From positions 606,196 to 670,195 of the forward strand of contig SCFE01000026.1 of the NCBI GenBank assembly GCA_004352715.1: 64,000 nucleotides of DNA. Reading direction: 5' to 3'. The stretch comes from Hofstenia miamia (taxonomy: Eukaryota; Xenacoelomorpha; Acoela). Below are positions 11,379 to 23,800 of this stretch, piece after piece (the first letter of the stretch is position 1; each line of letters begins with the position of its first letter). Made by a program: the position numbers and the translations under genes. Below the pieces are notes generated by a model, which saw only the letters and a list, made by a program, of their open reading frames with translations, was not told where the DNA came from and did no database searches.

Positions 11379-13471
11379 CTCGCCTGGTTCTCCTTTTTGA
11401 CCTTTTGATCCAGGCATACCTTTTTTTCCAGTGCGTCCCTAAAATTCAACAATTAATAATGTAATGATTTCGGAATTTTATTAACTTTCAAACTAAGAGA
11501 AAAACATCAAAATATTTTTGCTAAATATATTAAAAATTAACACTTGCCTTAGGGCCTTGGTTTCCAACTCTACCCTAAACAGAGAAATTCACATCTGCCT
11601 CTTTTAATAATTAATAAGTAAATTAAACGCTAGCAATGAAAATTCCGCAATTACTTTCTATTTAGTGGCCATAAAGCAATTGTCTGCAGTTACGAGGTTA
11701 CTTGGAAATGAGTTGCAAATCGTGTGGTTTTGATCTATCATAAAAATTACAAAAATTACCAAATATAGTTTTTGTCATTTCATTTGATGTTCAGAAGAAA
11801 TTGTTCTGAACTTTTTCATCAAATATTGAATTTTGCTTAAAATGTGTAAACAAGATAAAAAAACTAGTTATTGACAAAATTATAAACACACAAAGTCCTA
11901 TAAGTGTACATGTGAATGTATTTTTAACAAGTAATCTAAATATTTGTAAGAAATTTTGAAGTAATTGTAAACCATTTTTTAGCTCTGCATTTAACAACTG
12001 TTTAAATAAATTAAACTATAAATTTCTACAGAGCCTGCATACGCTTAATAAATTGATTTGCATAGATATATTTGAAAAAATATCTAGAACCTAAATGTGT
12101 CAAAGTTATTTGTAATAACATTTGCGGAAAAACACGCCTTTAACGTAAACATCAGCTTTATTTATTTAAGTGTAAGTTAACGATTTGGTTTACGGTCATG
12201 TTAACGTAAAACACCATTTGTTAACGTATTGAATTTGGATCACTTCTCTAAGCTACTTTAAAGTTCGATGAATAACTTTGCGTTATTCCACTTTCATTTA
12301 AGAAATATTCCTGTATTACATTTTTAGAAATTGAAGATGATTTTTTTTTACAAAAAAAAGAGTTTTGCAGCGAAGTTGTTTTTAATTCTTTTGACGTTAG
12401 TAAACGTTTTCAATCTTGGGTGGAAACTTATGTCATTTGAAACTATAGAATTTTTCCCTAACTAAATGTAAATAAAATAAGTAAATGAGATGTACAAGAA
12501 ATATCTCATAATTTCAAAGTTTTTATAAGCCTAGGAAAATTCCCAATTTTTTCTTAAGCCTAATTTGATAATTTATCAAGCTACTAACCGTTACGCCTCT
12601 TTCACCTTTTTCTCCCTAAATATTGAAGAATGTATATTTCAATAATCTTAAAAAGTATTTTACTTTTATGCCAGGCGTCCCTTTGGGTCCACGTTCACCC
12701 TTTACTAATACATCGTTGTTAGCCATACAATCCGGCTTGCATTTCTCACCCTAAAATTCAAACATAACCTTCGAAACGCAATTCAATTAAATACACAATG
12801 AAGTTTGATAATTTTATCAAGAAATAGAAATAAAAGGGAAATATTTCAGACATTTTGCAAAAAATCGATGTTGTTACTTAAAATTACTCACTGTTAATGA
12901 TAAGATTATAACTATCTTCATATGTATAAAATTTTAAACTTTCATTTTGTATATTTGATAAAATTGCAACCCCAACATATTTATACATATATAAACAATA
13001 TTTCGAGGATGTAAGAGAGCCGGACGGTAACTGCAGGCTGGGCGGGTCAGCCCATCAGTAAATGAAGTACAGGATTAAGCGCGGTGATCTTTTTTACAGC
13101 GTATGTCAAAGCCATTCCATACTAAAACTACTGGGCCAAGTTAAACCTTCTTGCTTGAGAAGGTACTTGGGCTGTGGGCAAAAAAAATAACGGCCCGTTT
13201 TCTCTCTTGGAATAGTTGTTTTCAGATAAGAAATATTTAGCTTGATCTGATTTTAGAAATTTGTAGTATTTATTGAACGTTTGAAATAATTTAATGCTTG
13301 TGTAGTAGACCAAATTCTACTTTAATTCATTGTTAAAAATGTATGAATAATTTAAAATTTACCTTTCTTGATTTTTGCTGTGGAGCCTGTGATGTCTGCT
13401 TAACATATATAATGAATATATTTTAAAATGATTTTGGTTACCTTTTTGGGTGCTTCTGTTGGTTGGGAGTT
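11379..13471 (-). CDS. Collagen-like gene, partial (six exons)
   Basis: Exons in transcript order: 13442-13471, 13363-13395 (or -13398), 12664-12750, 12589-12615, 11548-11574 and 11379-11438. All are multiples of three and join in phase 0, the usual layout of collagen helix exons. The first two encode a short Q/P/K-rich segment (NSQPTEAPKK, TSQAPQQKSRK). The third begins GEKCKPDC, has a non-helical insert with two cysteines, then enters Gly-X-Y (GERGPKGTPGIK). The next two are 27-nt exons (GEKGERGVT, GRVGNQGPK) and the last is 60 nt, starting GRTGKKGMPGSKGQ. Secretion and triple-helix assembly are expected from the family. The signal peptide and C-terminal domain are not visible, so the collagen class stays open; the short interrupted helix argues against a fibrillar type. 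One intron uses a GC donor. Confidence 0.82.
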
Positions 13472-14269
13472 CTAAACATAAAAAATATAACGTTAATTGA
13501 AAATGCCAACAATTGAAAAAATGAAAATATATAATTAGTATTTAAGAAAGGTAAAAAAATTCTTTAAAAATATTACATACACTGGTCTCATGATTTTTGC
13601 TACCGCACATTACATATGCATTTCTGTCATTTAGCAATTAACAAAAATCTTCTCTTGATTAGAGTTGGGTAATTTAGTTTAAAATGTAAATATATCACAA
13701 TTTCTACATGGAATTTTCCAAAATCCCAATTTTCATATTTCACTAAATAATAAAGATATTTCTGCAAGCCCCACTAGATAGACCATTTTCATTAGTTAAA
13801 TTCAGCTTCTAAAACGACGAGTTCTGACTTTGAGCACAGTGCGACTGGACGGGTAGTTTATTTACAGAAAATAAAATATATGAGACTAGTTGTTGCTGGA
13901 GCTTTATTACCTGAATAATTTTCCCCATAACAGGGAAGTACCAATAAATGTGTTCAAATCGCAGGATTCACAGGTTTTCTGCACTTAAAGCAACTATATG
14001 CAGGTTTAGAGATGATTACAGTAGTATTACAGTTTGTATTTATATTATAAAGGACATCCTAAATATTGTCCAGATGTTACTTTGGTTGCAAGACTGGGAT
14101 TAATTTAAAAATAATATTTAGTTAGAATATTTTTCTGTTCTTTTCAAACACATTAATACCTAAAACTGATGTTCCGTTGAAATACTGTGTAAACAGTATA
14201 TTGCTATATGAAATCTCTTCATATATGGCATCCGGATTAAACAGGATTAAGTCAGGTCAAGTTTGTTGT

Positions 14270-14271
<2 letters not shown>
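13472..14271. other. Probable collagen-gene intron or upstream DNA
   Basis: AT-rich with no further clear Gly-X-Y exon. A short piece near 13580-13600 on the minus strand (reading SKNHETS before GTATGT) could be another small exon, but its acceptor and phase do not fit well, so it was not counted. Confidence 0.3.

Positions 14272-14332
<61 letters not shown>
14272..14332. repeat. (TA)n microsatellite
   Basis: About 30 uninterrupted TA units, followed by a short AT-rich tail containing an (ATA)n run to about 14357. Confidence 0.95.
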
Positions 14333-14340
<8 letters not shown>

Positions 14341-14519
14341 TTAATAATAATAATAATTTATATTCTTAATAAAACGCCACACCTTAAAAAATTAATTCTA
14401 GTGCACTAAAAGTCCCAAACTAAAAGTTGAGATCGGTTAATTGATGTATGAAAAGCTCATGTTTAAGTGCTTTCTTGAAAACCATGATAGACGATTCATT
14501 CCTTAGGGTTACAGACCAA

Positions 14520-15900
14520 GAATTAAATAATTTGTACCACAAACGCTAAACATATTATCAAAAGAAGCAAGACGAGTCTTGAGAACAACCAGTCACTTGC
14601 CAAGTATCGTTCTTTGGAAGGATCCTCCAAATGAATAGAACTAGATAGGTATGAGGGAGCAAGACCATCAATGCATTTCCACACCATTAAGCATAATTTG
14701 TACCTTATGCGAAAGGAAACCTTTAGCCAGTGAAGTTGATATAGAGCTGGACTAATTTGATCGTATTTCCCTAAGTTAAACACAAATCTCGCACACTGGT
14801 TTTGTACATGTTGCAACTTTAGCAGTAATCTAGATGTGACATCATGCAAACAACCATTCATAAAATCCAATTTAGATAGTACCAATGATCTAACCAAGTT
14901 GCTTCTTAGGTCCGTTGATAAGTATTTCCTTAATCGATACAAATTACAAAGAGTATGATGTAACGCCTTAATAACTTGATGGGCATGAGCAACCATGTCA
15001 TACTTATTGTCGAGAAAAATTCCAAGATTCTTGATTGGTAAGTTAGTGATATTTTGTATCTAATGGAATAATCCGGGGATTTAAGATTATTTTCTTTGTC
15101 TTACTACAATTCAAACATTGATATTCTGTGATAAAAGCTTCTGTAAGTTATCCACAATCGTTACAACACTACTGATAGTTTTGACAATATGATCATTTGA
15201 ATTAACTCGAATAAGAAATTCAGTGTCATCCGTATGCATCTAATGTGTCATATTTAAGGTAGTAAAATAGTGACTAATGCATGCATTGTATATAGCAAAA
15301 AGTACCGGACCAAGTATTGATCTTTGCAGCACGCCACATTTTGACATTTTAGATTTTGAACAATAGTCATTCAATTTCATATAACTAGAACTACCAGAAA
15401 TGTAAGACATCATCCACTTGTGTGCAATCCCGGGAATACCGCATTTGCACAAAATGCTTTGCAATAGACCATGATTGAGAAGGTCAAAGGGATCGCTTTA
15501 ATCGAGTAATACCAACACAACTGCATTACTGTCGTCTTTTGCATTTAGAATGTCATCCTTCAATACAAGAATAACTGTCTCCACAGAATGATGTTGTCTA
15601 TAAACTTTCAAGAAATGAGGCAAATTTTTTTGTTGAACAGCTTCTTCAATGACCTTGGATATAAAACTAAGATTTACGACTGGACGATAACTAGAGACTT
15701 CATTAATTTCAATTTTTTTAGATTTTGGAATAAGATTTATTTGACTAAAATTTGCCGCTGATGGGAAAATACCAGCAGATAGTGATAAATTGAGAACATG
15801 TGTTTTGCAGAAATGCATGACTTTAGAACATTATCCAACCTCAACCACACAACATTGGTTTCACTGAGAGAATTAGAGATCTAATTTCAAACTCCGTTAA
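14520..15900 (-). pseudogene. LINE reverse transcriptase remnant (Jockey/CR1/L2 group)
   Basis: Read on the minus strand, from high to low coordinates: RT fingers with LIPKSKKIEINEVSSYRPV at about 15720-15660; palm and thumb pieces at 15464-15240 (GIAHKWMMSYISGSS, then CGVLQRSILGPVLF, a variant of the QGSILGPLLF motif); then the typical C-terminal region of these LINEs at 14996-14523 (LVRSLVLSKLDFMNGCL, LQHVQNQCARFVF, ISPALYQLHWLKVSFRIRYK). Such enzymes reverse-transcribe LINE RNA at a nicked target. Stops and frameshifts break the reading between about 15498 and 15464, and the frame is degraded again at 15240-15000. No endonuclease domain is seen. A gap and a GA microsatellite lie just upstream. 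Confidence 0.85.
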
Positions 15901-16036
15901 AGGACTAAATCCAATCAGATAGATGAAGGAGTACGATAACCCTCTAATACTTTATCAAAATTTCTATTCTCCGATATCTTTGATATCATAGTAAGTTTTA
16001 AGTTCTTCTGCAGATATAACGCAATCATCAGAGGAG

Positions 16037-16040
<4 letters not shown>

Positions 16041-16072
<32 letters not shown>
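16041..16072. repeat. (GA)n microsatellite
   Basis: Sixteen GA units, just before the assembly gap. Confidence 0.95.
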
Positions 16073-16074
<2 letters not shown>

Positions 16075-16090
16075 AAGATCATCCAAATAT

Positions 16091-16332
16091 NNNNNNNNNN
16101 NNNNNNNNNNNNNNNNNNNNNNNNNNNNNNNNNNNNNNNNNNNNNNNNNNNNNNNNNNNNNNNNNNNNNNNNNNNNNNNNNNNNNNNNNNNNNNNNNNNN
16201 NNNNNNNNNNNNNNNNNNNNNNNNNNNNNNNNNNNNNNNNNNNNNNNNNNNNNNNNNNNNNNNNNNNNNNNNNNNNNNNNNNNNNNNNNNNNNNNNNNNN
16301 NNNNNNNNNNNNNNNNNNNGGGGGGGGGGGGG
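16091..16332. other. Assembly gap ending in a G homopolymer
   Basis: 229 N (16091-16319) followed by 13 G. A long G run is a plausible cause of the sequence drop-out. Confidence 0.95.
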
Positions 16333-19287
16333 TAAATGACTACACATCATGTTTCGTCATTAGGTCACATTCCATAGGCTCAAAAGAATCAAACTTATTT
16401 ACTTTCTTTAAAATGTCTCTAAGAATGACAGCGATTCCACCAGTTTTCCGAGGACTATTAAGTCAATTAAGCCCTGGCGGGCATAATGCATGAGAAATAT
16501 AATCATCGTTTTGCGGATATATATATATATATATTGTGCGATTTCATAAACTCTGCAGTAACAATCCAGTAAACATAGTTTGAGAATACGTATTTTTCAT
16601 ATTTTATCAGACATTAATAATTCAAAATAAAATTCATGGCCAATATCTAGTTAATTTCTTAATTTCGTTTGCTTATATTACATTTAATTTTCGATATTTT
16701 TAATGGATATAATTTGAATTTGGAGTTTCAAAATCAAGGCGTTAATTTGATATTTTGTCTGTATTTATAAGTGCCGTCTATTTGACATTAGTAATCTAAA
16801 TTTAGACAAGAAGGGGCGTATCGAACTGAAAGGAAGCTGAACAATTTTATGTAAAATTTGCAATCGTCTGTAACTGTGCATTTAAACGCTTTGAAAACGA
16901 TCGGAGAGCATAAAATTAAATCTTTTACTTATCGAAGATCAGACAGGCCCAATTATCATTGAAATATTAAAACGGTAAGCCTGTTGAGTTCCAAATCCAC
17001 AAGAGCTTAAAATCTCAGTTGTATTAATATTCTTAGTGATAGGAAAGGCAGAAACTACGAACGCCGCTAATTGACAGATGGATTGTGTGGCCAATCGCAA
17101 CAGTTTACCAATATGCGCATCGTCTGCTCAAGCTAGGCCAGTGTCTGGTGGCCTGAGGAACTACATGGTGGTCCGCCGCTAAGATCTCTTATCAAAACTT
17201 TGTAAATTAAGTGATTTGCTGTTTGCCTGCTGCAAAAACTAATCTAAAATCGTGAACAGATTTAGGTAAATGCCTTAATGAGAAGCGATGTGAATAATTT
17301 ATTTAACGATGTCGTAAGAAAGGTTTTAAGTAATACTAAACCAACTTTTGCTATTTAAATTAATGTTATAAACTGAGCCATAAACGTGATCAAACGTATC
17401 CTATAATCCTAAAAATCAATCGCAATGGTAATGTTGCGTATTTACTGATAACAAATTTACTTCGAAATTGCTTAGAACTGTTAATTGCGCTTAAGAAACA
17501 GACGATGTTATCATACAAGTACATAACCTGTTTCTTCCTTAGTTTATAAAAATCGATCCTGGTGACCTACATACATTTATAGATAAAATATAAAATTGAA
17601 ATTCGTTAACTTCTTAGTTTTTACCAACTCGATAATTACAGAGTTTTTACATTAGAACAGCGGGTACTTCTTGACAATAAATTTTATTCTGATGTTTCAA
17701 ATGCGAAAAATATTGAGTAGAAACTAAATTTGTAGTAATAGCAAATTCAATGAGATTATCAACATAATTTGAAGTATGTGTACCAGCTAGGGTTTTTCCT
17801 GAATGAATAATGAAGCAAACAAAAAAGGCTTATAGGTCGTTTTGACCTATTGTCACAGTTCTAGTGTTATATTAAGACAAATTTTTATATTTATAATGAA
17901 TTGTGTTATTTCCAAAAAGTTTCTTTGATAATGGGAGTAACTATTTTAATATATTGGTGTCTTCAATTAGAATTGACCAATTGACCACATTTAGGAACAT
18001 ACTGGAACACATGTTGTCCAATACAGGAACGGAGATGCGGACAGAGGAATAATGGCGGTTGTAGTTATGTGGGAAAGATATCAAAGTCGTTGGGATGAAG
18101 CAATGAGGTTAAATATGTCGGAGGGGCTAAGATGATAATTCAAAATTAAAGTGGCTGACATTTGACAGAACATACATGTCTTGCCTGTCAAATAGGTACA
18201 AATTTTAGACACATTTCTGTGCGGGGGTTCATTGAACCATGGGAAGAGAATAAGTAATAGGACCATAACAGGAAAGGCTAGGATAAAATCAAGTGAGACT
18301 ATGTATAACTGGGATCAAAAAATCTGAATCCAAAGAAATTTAGAAGAAATATCAATTGGATAAACTCCATTTTGATAAGAAATTCTAACCTGCGATGCTC
18401 TTGGAATAGTTCCAAAGCACATGCTGCCTTTACTCCAACAATATTTAGGTTTACTCAACGAAATCAAGCATAGCAGTTTAGTTCAATGCAGTTTCCTATA
18501 TTGGAGAGATGATAGTTCTCCTGCACTGTCATTTCTGGCTCAACACATGAAAGCATTCAATTGTGATTGTTAAGAATGCACATTATTTACAGATTTGCAA
18601 TGAAAACTCAATTGTAATATATTCATTCGTCTTTTGCAATACTATTTTGAGGAGGAACACACCACATTTTATACCACTAATTTAATGTCAGTCTCAGTAT
18701 GAGCCTCAACCTGGTCCTCCTGCTCTATATTCGCTGAGTACATACATAATTTATGCCGTTCTATATTAAACATACATATATATTTGAGTGTGAAATCGGA
18801 TACCCGATTATACCTGATCCGATTTCGGTGTTCGGCCGGGTAGGGTTTGGGTACAAAGCTTAGATTGATTGATAAAAATGTACGGGTGTTATCCAGAGGT
18901 GAAAATAGGCTGATTACACTGAAAAGTTTTTGTTCACACAACCCAATCCAGAGCATCTATTTCAAAATGTCAGTCTATTTTGTGCACATTTTTAAAGAAT
19001 CAAATATAGTCGATTTTAAAGAAAACGGAATTGAGACCATTTCACTGGAAAAGAACTAGAAAAATCGCTATGAGTTAAAACATGAATAAATAAAGGTATT
19101 TTCTTATTAGTAAGGCTTTAAAGTAATTCTTTATTCCTTCCGCTTTTAGATTTTTTCGCACACGTTTTAGAACATTTTCGTTTAAAATGCTGACAATTTC
19201 TTAAATGGGATACCTTATGATATGGTTTTTAGCAAAACAAAGCTTTTCATAGATATCCAGGCATTATACAACTTTAACTAAGATGTA

Positions 19288-19318
<31 letters not shown>

Positions 19319-19407
19319 ATTTTCGCAATTTTTGCTCATTACTTTTTAAATGAATGCTGAAATTTCTTAAGATATTAGTTAATTTATCATTTTAATGCAT
19401 ATGGGGT

Positions 19408-19443
<36 letters not shown>

Positions 19444-20213
19444 GGATTTATACAGTGCAATAGCCTTAATTATGCGGCATTTATGCTATTCAGAGCCTCT
19501 ATAAATGTGAAAATATTACATTGAGTTTTTCTATGATAATTTAAAGTTTCTATATTAATTAAATACGGGACAAATAATCTATAATCAGCACTAGCGATGA
19601 ATACACTGAATACAAGGTATTAGAGTCGCTTGAAATAATACAGCTTGCTTGACTCATCTTCCTTTAAAATAATTGCAAGTAGCATTCCTAATAAAACCCA
19701 TCAATTGAAATTTCTTAATCAAAACATGGTGGCACTGGTAATGATACAATGTAATGAACAAAAATACATATACAAATTTTAGCACAAAAATTTCAAGCCC
19801 ATTTTGGTCCTTGAGATGTCCGCCCAAACCCAGCCCATTCCCATCTCTGGTGTTATCCATCCCTCGATTTAAGAAAGATATAAGACGTTAAGTAATACCA
19901 GTTAATGGTTATGTTACAGTATCAGAAAATGATCTAAGGCGAGATTTTGCGAATCTATATCTACGTTTCAGTCGGATCGGGTTGGGTAGCAAATTTTGGG
20001 TCGGGTCAGGTAAGTCGGGTCGTGCTCGGGATCATGCTAAGCTTATATTGTCGCATATCAAAAATGGTGATAATTTCTAACGGTTGTAGCAGGCAAAAAC
20101 CTGATTATAAAGAATTTTAATTAACAACGAACAGCAATTTTTTAGCATGCATCTGCATAAAAAATCAACTACATTAACTCTAACCCTTAACTCCACATTA
20201 TATCTTTAAAGAT
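16333..20213. other. Long stretch with no assigned gene
   Basis: Contains TA microsatellites at about 16518-16533, 19287-19312 and 19410-19437, and GC-rich transposon-like fragments at 18795-18850 (CCGATTTCGG, GGGTAGGGTTTGGG), 19805-19853 (reverse CAGAGATGGGAATGG) and 19970-20035 (GGGTCGGGTCAGG), none with two visible ends. A plus-strand frame at 18386-18574 is open to a TAA but matches no family I recognise. The rest is AT-rich and featureless. Confidence 0.4.
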
Positions 20214-20217
20214 TTAA

Positions 20218-20833
20218 CCCTATTCCAGTTGGGGGGGGCAATTTTGCCCCCCCCCTGTCGGAGATTTGTTATAACTTTTTTTAGACCCAATTACACAACT
20301 AAATTTTTCGACTCAGTGAACAAAATTTATCTATAACCAATCCCTGAAAATTTTGAGTCAAAAGGACCTGTACTTTTTCCTCTGTAAGCATTTTCCGGAG
20401 GTCTATTGGCAAAATTTCAGTAAAAAAATGGTAAAATACCTAGTTTTTTGAGGCTATAGCACAATATTTTTGTTTCTATAAGCTTTCAGACGTAGGTTTT
20501 CCAATGTAGTATGTCATAGGTAACACAAATCAATGAAACTAATTATGTTATAAGTATCCAATATACATCAAAAAATATGTATAAGATGCTTTTTATGCAA
20601 TTTTTGTTGCAAAAATGCTAAAATCAGCTATGCCGACATAAAATGATGACGTCATCACATGACCACGTGACCAAAAACGATGGTACCTTTTTTTTCTTGA
20701 TGGTAACATGTCATACTACAACCCTACAAAGTTTTATCGAATTTTGTTAAGAAATGAGCATTCTAGACAGGGGGGGCAAATTTGCCCCCCCCCAACTGTT
20801 TAACGTACATAAAAAAGCCCAACTGGAATAGGG
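20218..20833. mobile_element. TTAA-target MITE with G/C-run hairpins
   Basis: Flanked on both sides by TTAA (20214-20217 and 20834-20837), with ends CCCTATTCCAGTTGGG and its exact inverse CCCAACTGGAATAGGG. TTAA duplication with a terminal CCC is characteristic of piggyBac-type elements; Kolobok and Sola3 also use TTAA. Each end carries a strong hairpin: GGGGGGGGCAATTTTGCCCCCCCCC at the left (20228 on) and GGGGGGGCAAATTTGCCCCCCCCC at the right (about 20770-20793). The interior is non-coding. A solitary related end (TTAACCCTATTCTAGCTGGG) is at 43664. Confidence 0.85.
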
Positions 20834-20837
20834 TTAA

Positions 20838-23800
20838 ACCCTTTTTTGCCAAATTTTCAAATAATCGTCTCCAAGCCCATTATGAAATTTTGAAATTTGC
20901 GATATGGATCAATTTATTGGTGAATATTTGTGCAAAAATTTATTCATAGCTAATGTTTAGATATCGTGAGGACGCGACCCCATGGCAACAACTACCGCTA
21001 ATCTCAAGTAATTGTCTTTAATTGAATAATAATGCGATGGTTTTCAGGCGTAAATTAAAGAGGAGACACTCCTCTTCTCTATTGTGTTCCCCATTTTAGT
21101 TCATTAGTTCGTGAGTTATGAACACTTATGATTTTTCTGATGGTATGCATTCCTGGGGTTAAAGTGGAATTTATTTTGAAATTCCAGCTTCGGAGCATTA
21201 CTAGAGAACTACATATTCTATGCTTATTAACTATTTGTGCAACATTTAAGTAATTTAATGCTCTTTTGAATATTATTGCTCGTGAATTACTGAAAGCAAT
21301 CGCTATAAAAATTGTATCTGGGGTGGTTTAATGGTAGGCTCACCAGCCCCCCCCCTTTCTAGTAAATCACTTCGTGTCCAAAATAATGTTAATTTATTAA
21401 TAACGAAGAAACAGATTCAAAATGAAATTGGTTGCACACTTTGTTAAAGTCCTTAGGAATGCCTAAAACTAGCTTTGGTTTAAATTAGGAAACAGGAAGA
21501 TGATAAAATGTTAAATTATTAACACATAAAAAACATTGTCTTCAAAATTAATTTCAAAATTTTGGATCAGGGAGTAGGGGTATACATGTTCCACTGCAAG
21601 TGACTATAGGTAAAAAAATATTTTTAATGGGCCAGAGCTGAATTAAATAATCTCTATCTGCTTCAACACCTGAACAGTAATTCCTATTTGGTTAACTTAA
21701 ACTTCAGAAACAAATAGCAGATGTCCATTGACTTAGTGCAGATTTAGTCAATTCAATGTTTTCAAATATCTATTCTTGGACACGATAAATGCAAACGTTA
21801 AGAAATGAAAGAAATGAATTTTATAAGTGCACATGTTAATGCAAAAAGGAAAGCCTCGAATGTTGGAAATGCAATTGATGTTGATGCAGTTTAAAACTCA
21901 TAATACAAATATTGTTGTTTTCAAATTCGCCATCTTGCGGAATTTAAAATACTCGTTAAAATGAAGTGGTTCTTTGATTATAACTTCATTTGGTTTATTG
22001 CAAGAAGGCATAAAAATTCAAATTCAAACTTTAAAATTAGACTAATTCTTCATCAAATTTATTTTTTTACAAAATAAATTTTCAAAAACAATAACGACTG
22101 TAATCTAAACAAATGCACAGCTCCCGAAATCATATTGTTTCAAAATTTCAAAAAAAATTGGCCACAAATAATAACGTGCTAGTATATAAAATAAAAGTTA
22201 TGAAAACATATCATTGAAAATAAAAATTTTTTTCAAAAAAATTATAGAATTATACTAGATGAAGTTTTGTATTTAAAACTTTCGACAATTTTAAATTATA
22301 TATTGAAAATTTTTCTATGCGTTACTAAATGCAATTAGAAATGAATTTAAAGTTTAAACACAAAAATTGGGAAATACCTGTAATTCATTAATATTATGCA
22401 ATTGATTTGAATACAAAGAAACAAAAACTATTGCGCAATGTTGCTTTTTTTGATAAATTGATATTTTATACATTTTTCTCATAAAAAATATTAAGGAAAC
22501 TTTATTAAACAAATCAATGGCACTGCATGTTTTGCTTGTAGTTGCAATTTATGTTTAAATTTAAAAGCATTTCCAAACGTCTTATTAATTTTCGGAAATA
22601 TTTATTTGCAATAAGGCGTTTTATATTTCTAATAAGTCTTTTTTCCTAATCCTTTACAAACGATTAAGAGATTAGTAATTGTATAAACAAATTTAAAATA
22701 TATTCTTTAGATTAGAAATAAAATGCTAGACTCATAAACCAATGAATTTCTTTCGCTATACAGTACATTCGAATTGTTTAAAGTATTTCAAAGCCGAAAT
22801 GTACTGATTTTTGATTAGACAACGTATCCAGGGAAAAACGGTTGAAGAGAATTTTGTTTGAGCTGCTCCTGGCCAATCACAAATAAGAATTGCTTGCACT
22901 TTGTACTAAAAATTTGCACTGCTTAACAAATGTCTGAAACATGATAAATTCTGCAAACAAAGACAACGGCAAACAGATATCTCTATACAAATTTGTATAC
23001 ACACGCAATCAAGGGCTTTGTCATTCCGGACAAAGTCGCCATTGCAAAATCTATGTGTGGCATCCTAAAGAATCCAGGGTAGCGCTGCTGCAGATGGCAT
23101 CTGCGGAGTGATTTTTTAGAAATATCGTGTCAAAAATCATAAGAGTAATTAACTAATAACGACTGCTTAATAAAAACTGCAGTGTAGCGCATTGCTAATT
23201 TTACCAGTAAATTAACCCATTAGGAAATTTATGTCTTCACTACCGTATGTAATACAGCGAAAACTCTGTTTCGTGGTTTTGAATTCTTAGACGGAAATTT
23301 AATAAACCAACATCTATATATTACAGTTTGATAATATTACATAACTTAAAAAATGAAACCATTTTATAATTGAAAAAATTCAAATAATTTTTATTAGTGT
23401 GAAACACACTATTAGACTAAGAATTAGTGTGAAATTCGATGGTATATATTTTGAATAAAATATTACAAAAATAAGTTATATTTCAACTGAAAATTACGCG
23501 ACATTCAAAGCAATGCAACGTTTTGTACATTAATAATATTTAAATTTACCTATATAAAATATTAATTAAGGAAAAATGGGAAACGTGAAGTTATGTTTGA
23601 GAAAATTGCGCATATATCACCTGTGCTTCTCCAGTAAAATATTGTAAAAATATTAATTACTAGAATACATAAAATAAAATAATTGTAAAAGGGGTTCAAC
23701 GAGTTTAACAGAAAAGTATTTGTCCTACGCCTACATTATGAATTGTAACATGTAATTTTGATTATAAAGTTTTCCTGTTAAAATTGTCATCAATTAATTA

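Noticed and set aside
11791-11997. Minus-strand frame with a hydrophobic stretch inside the collagen gene
   Set aside because: It lies in an intron between two well-supported Gly-X-Y exons and has no family resemblance.
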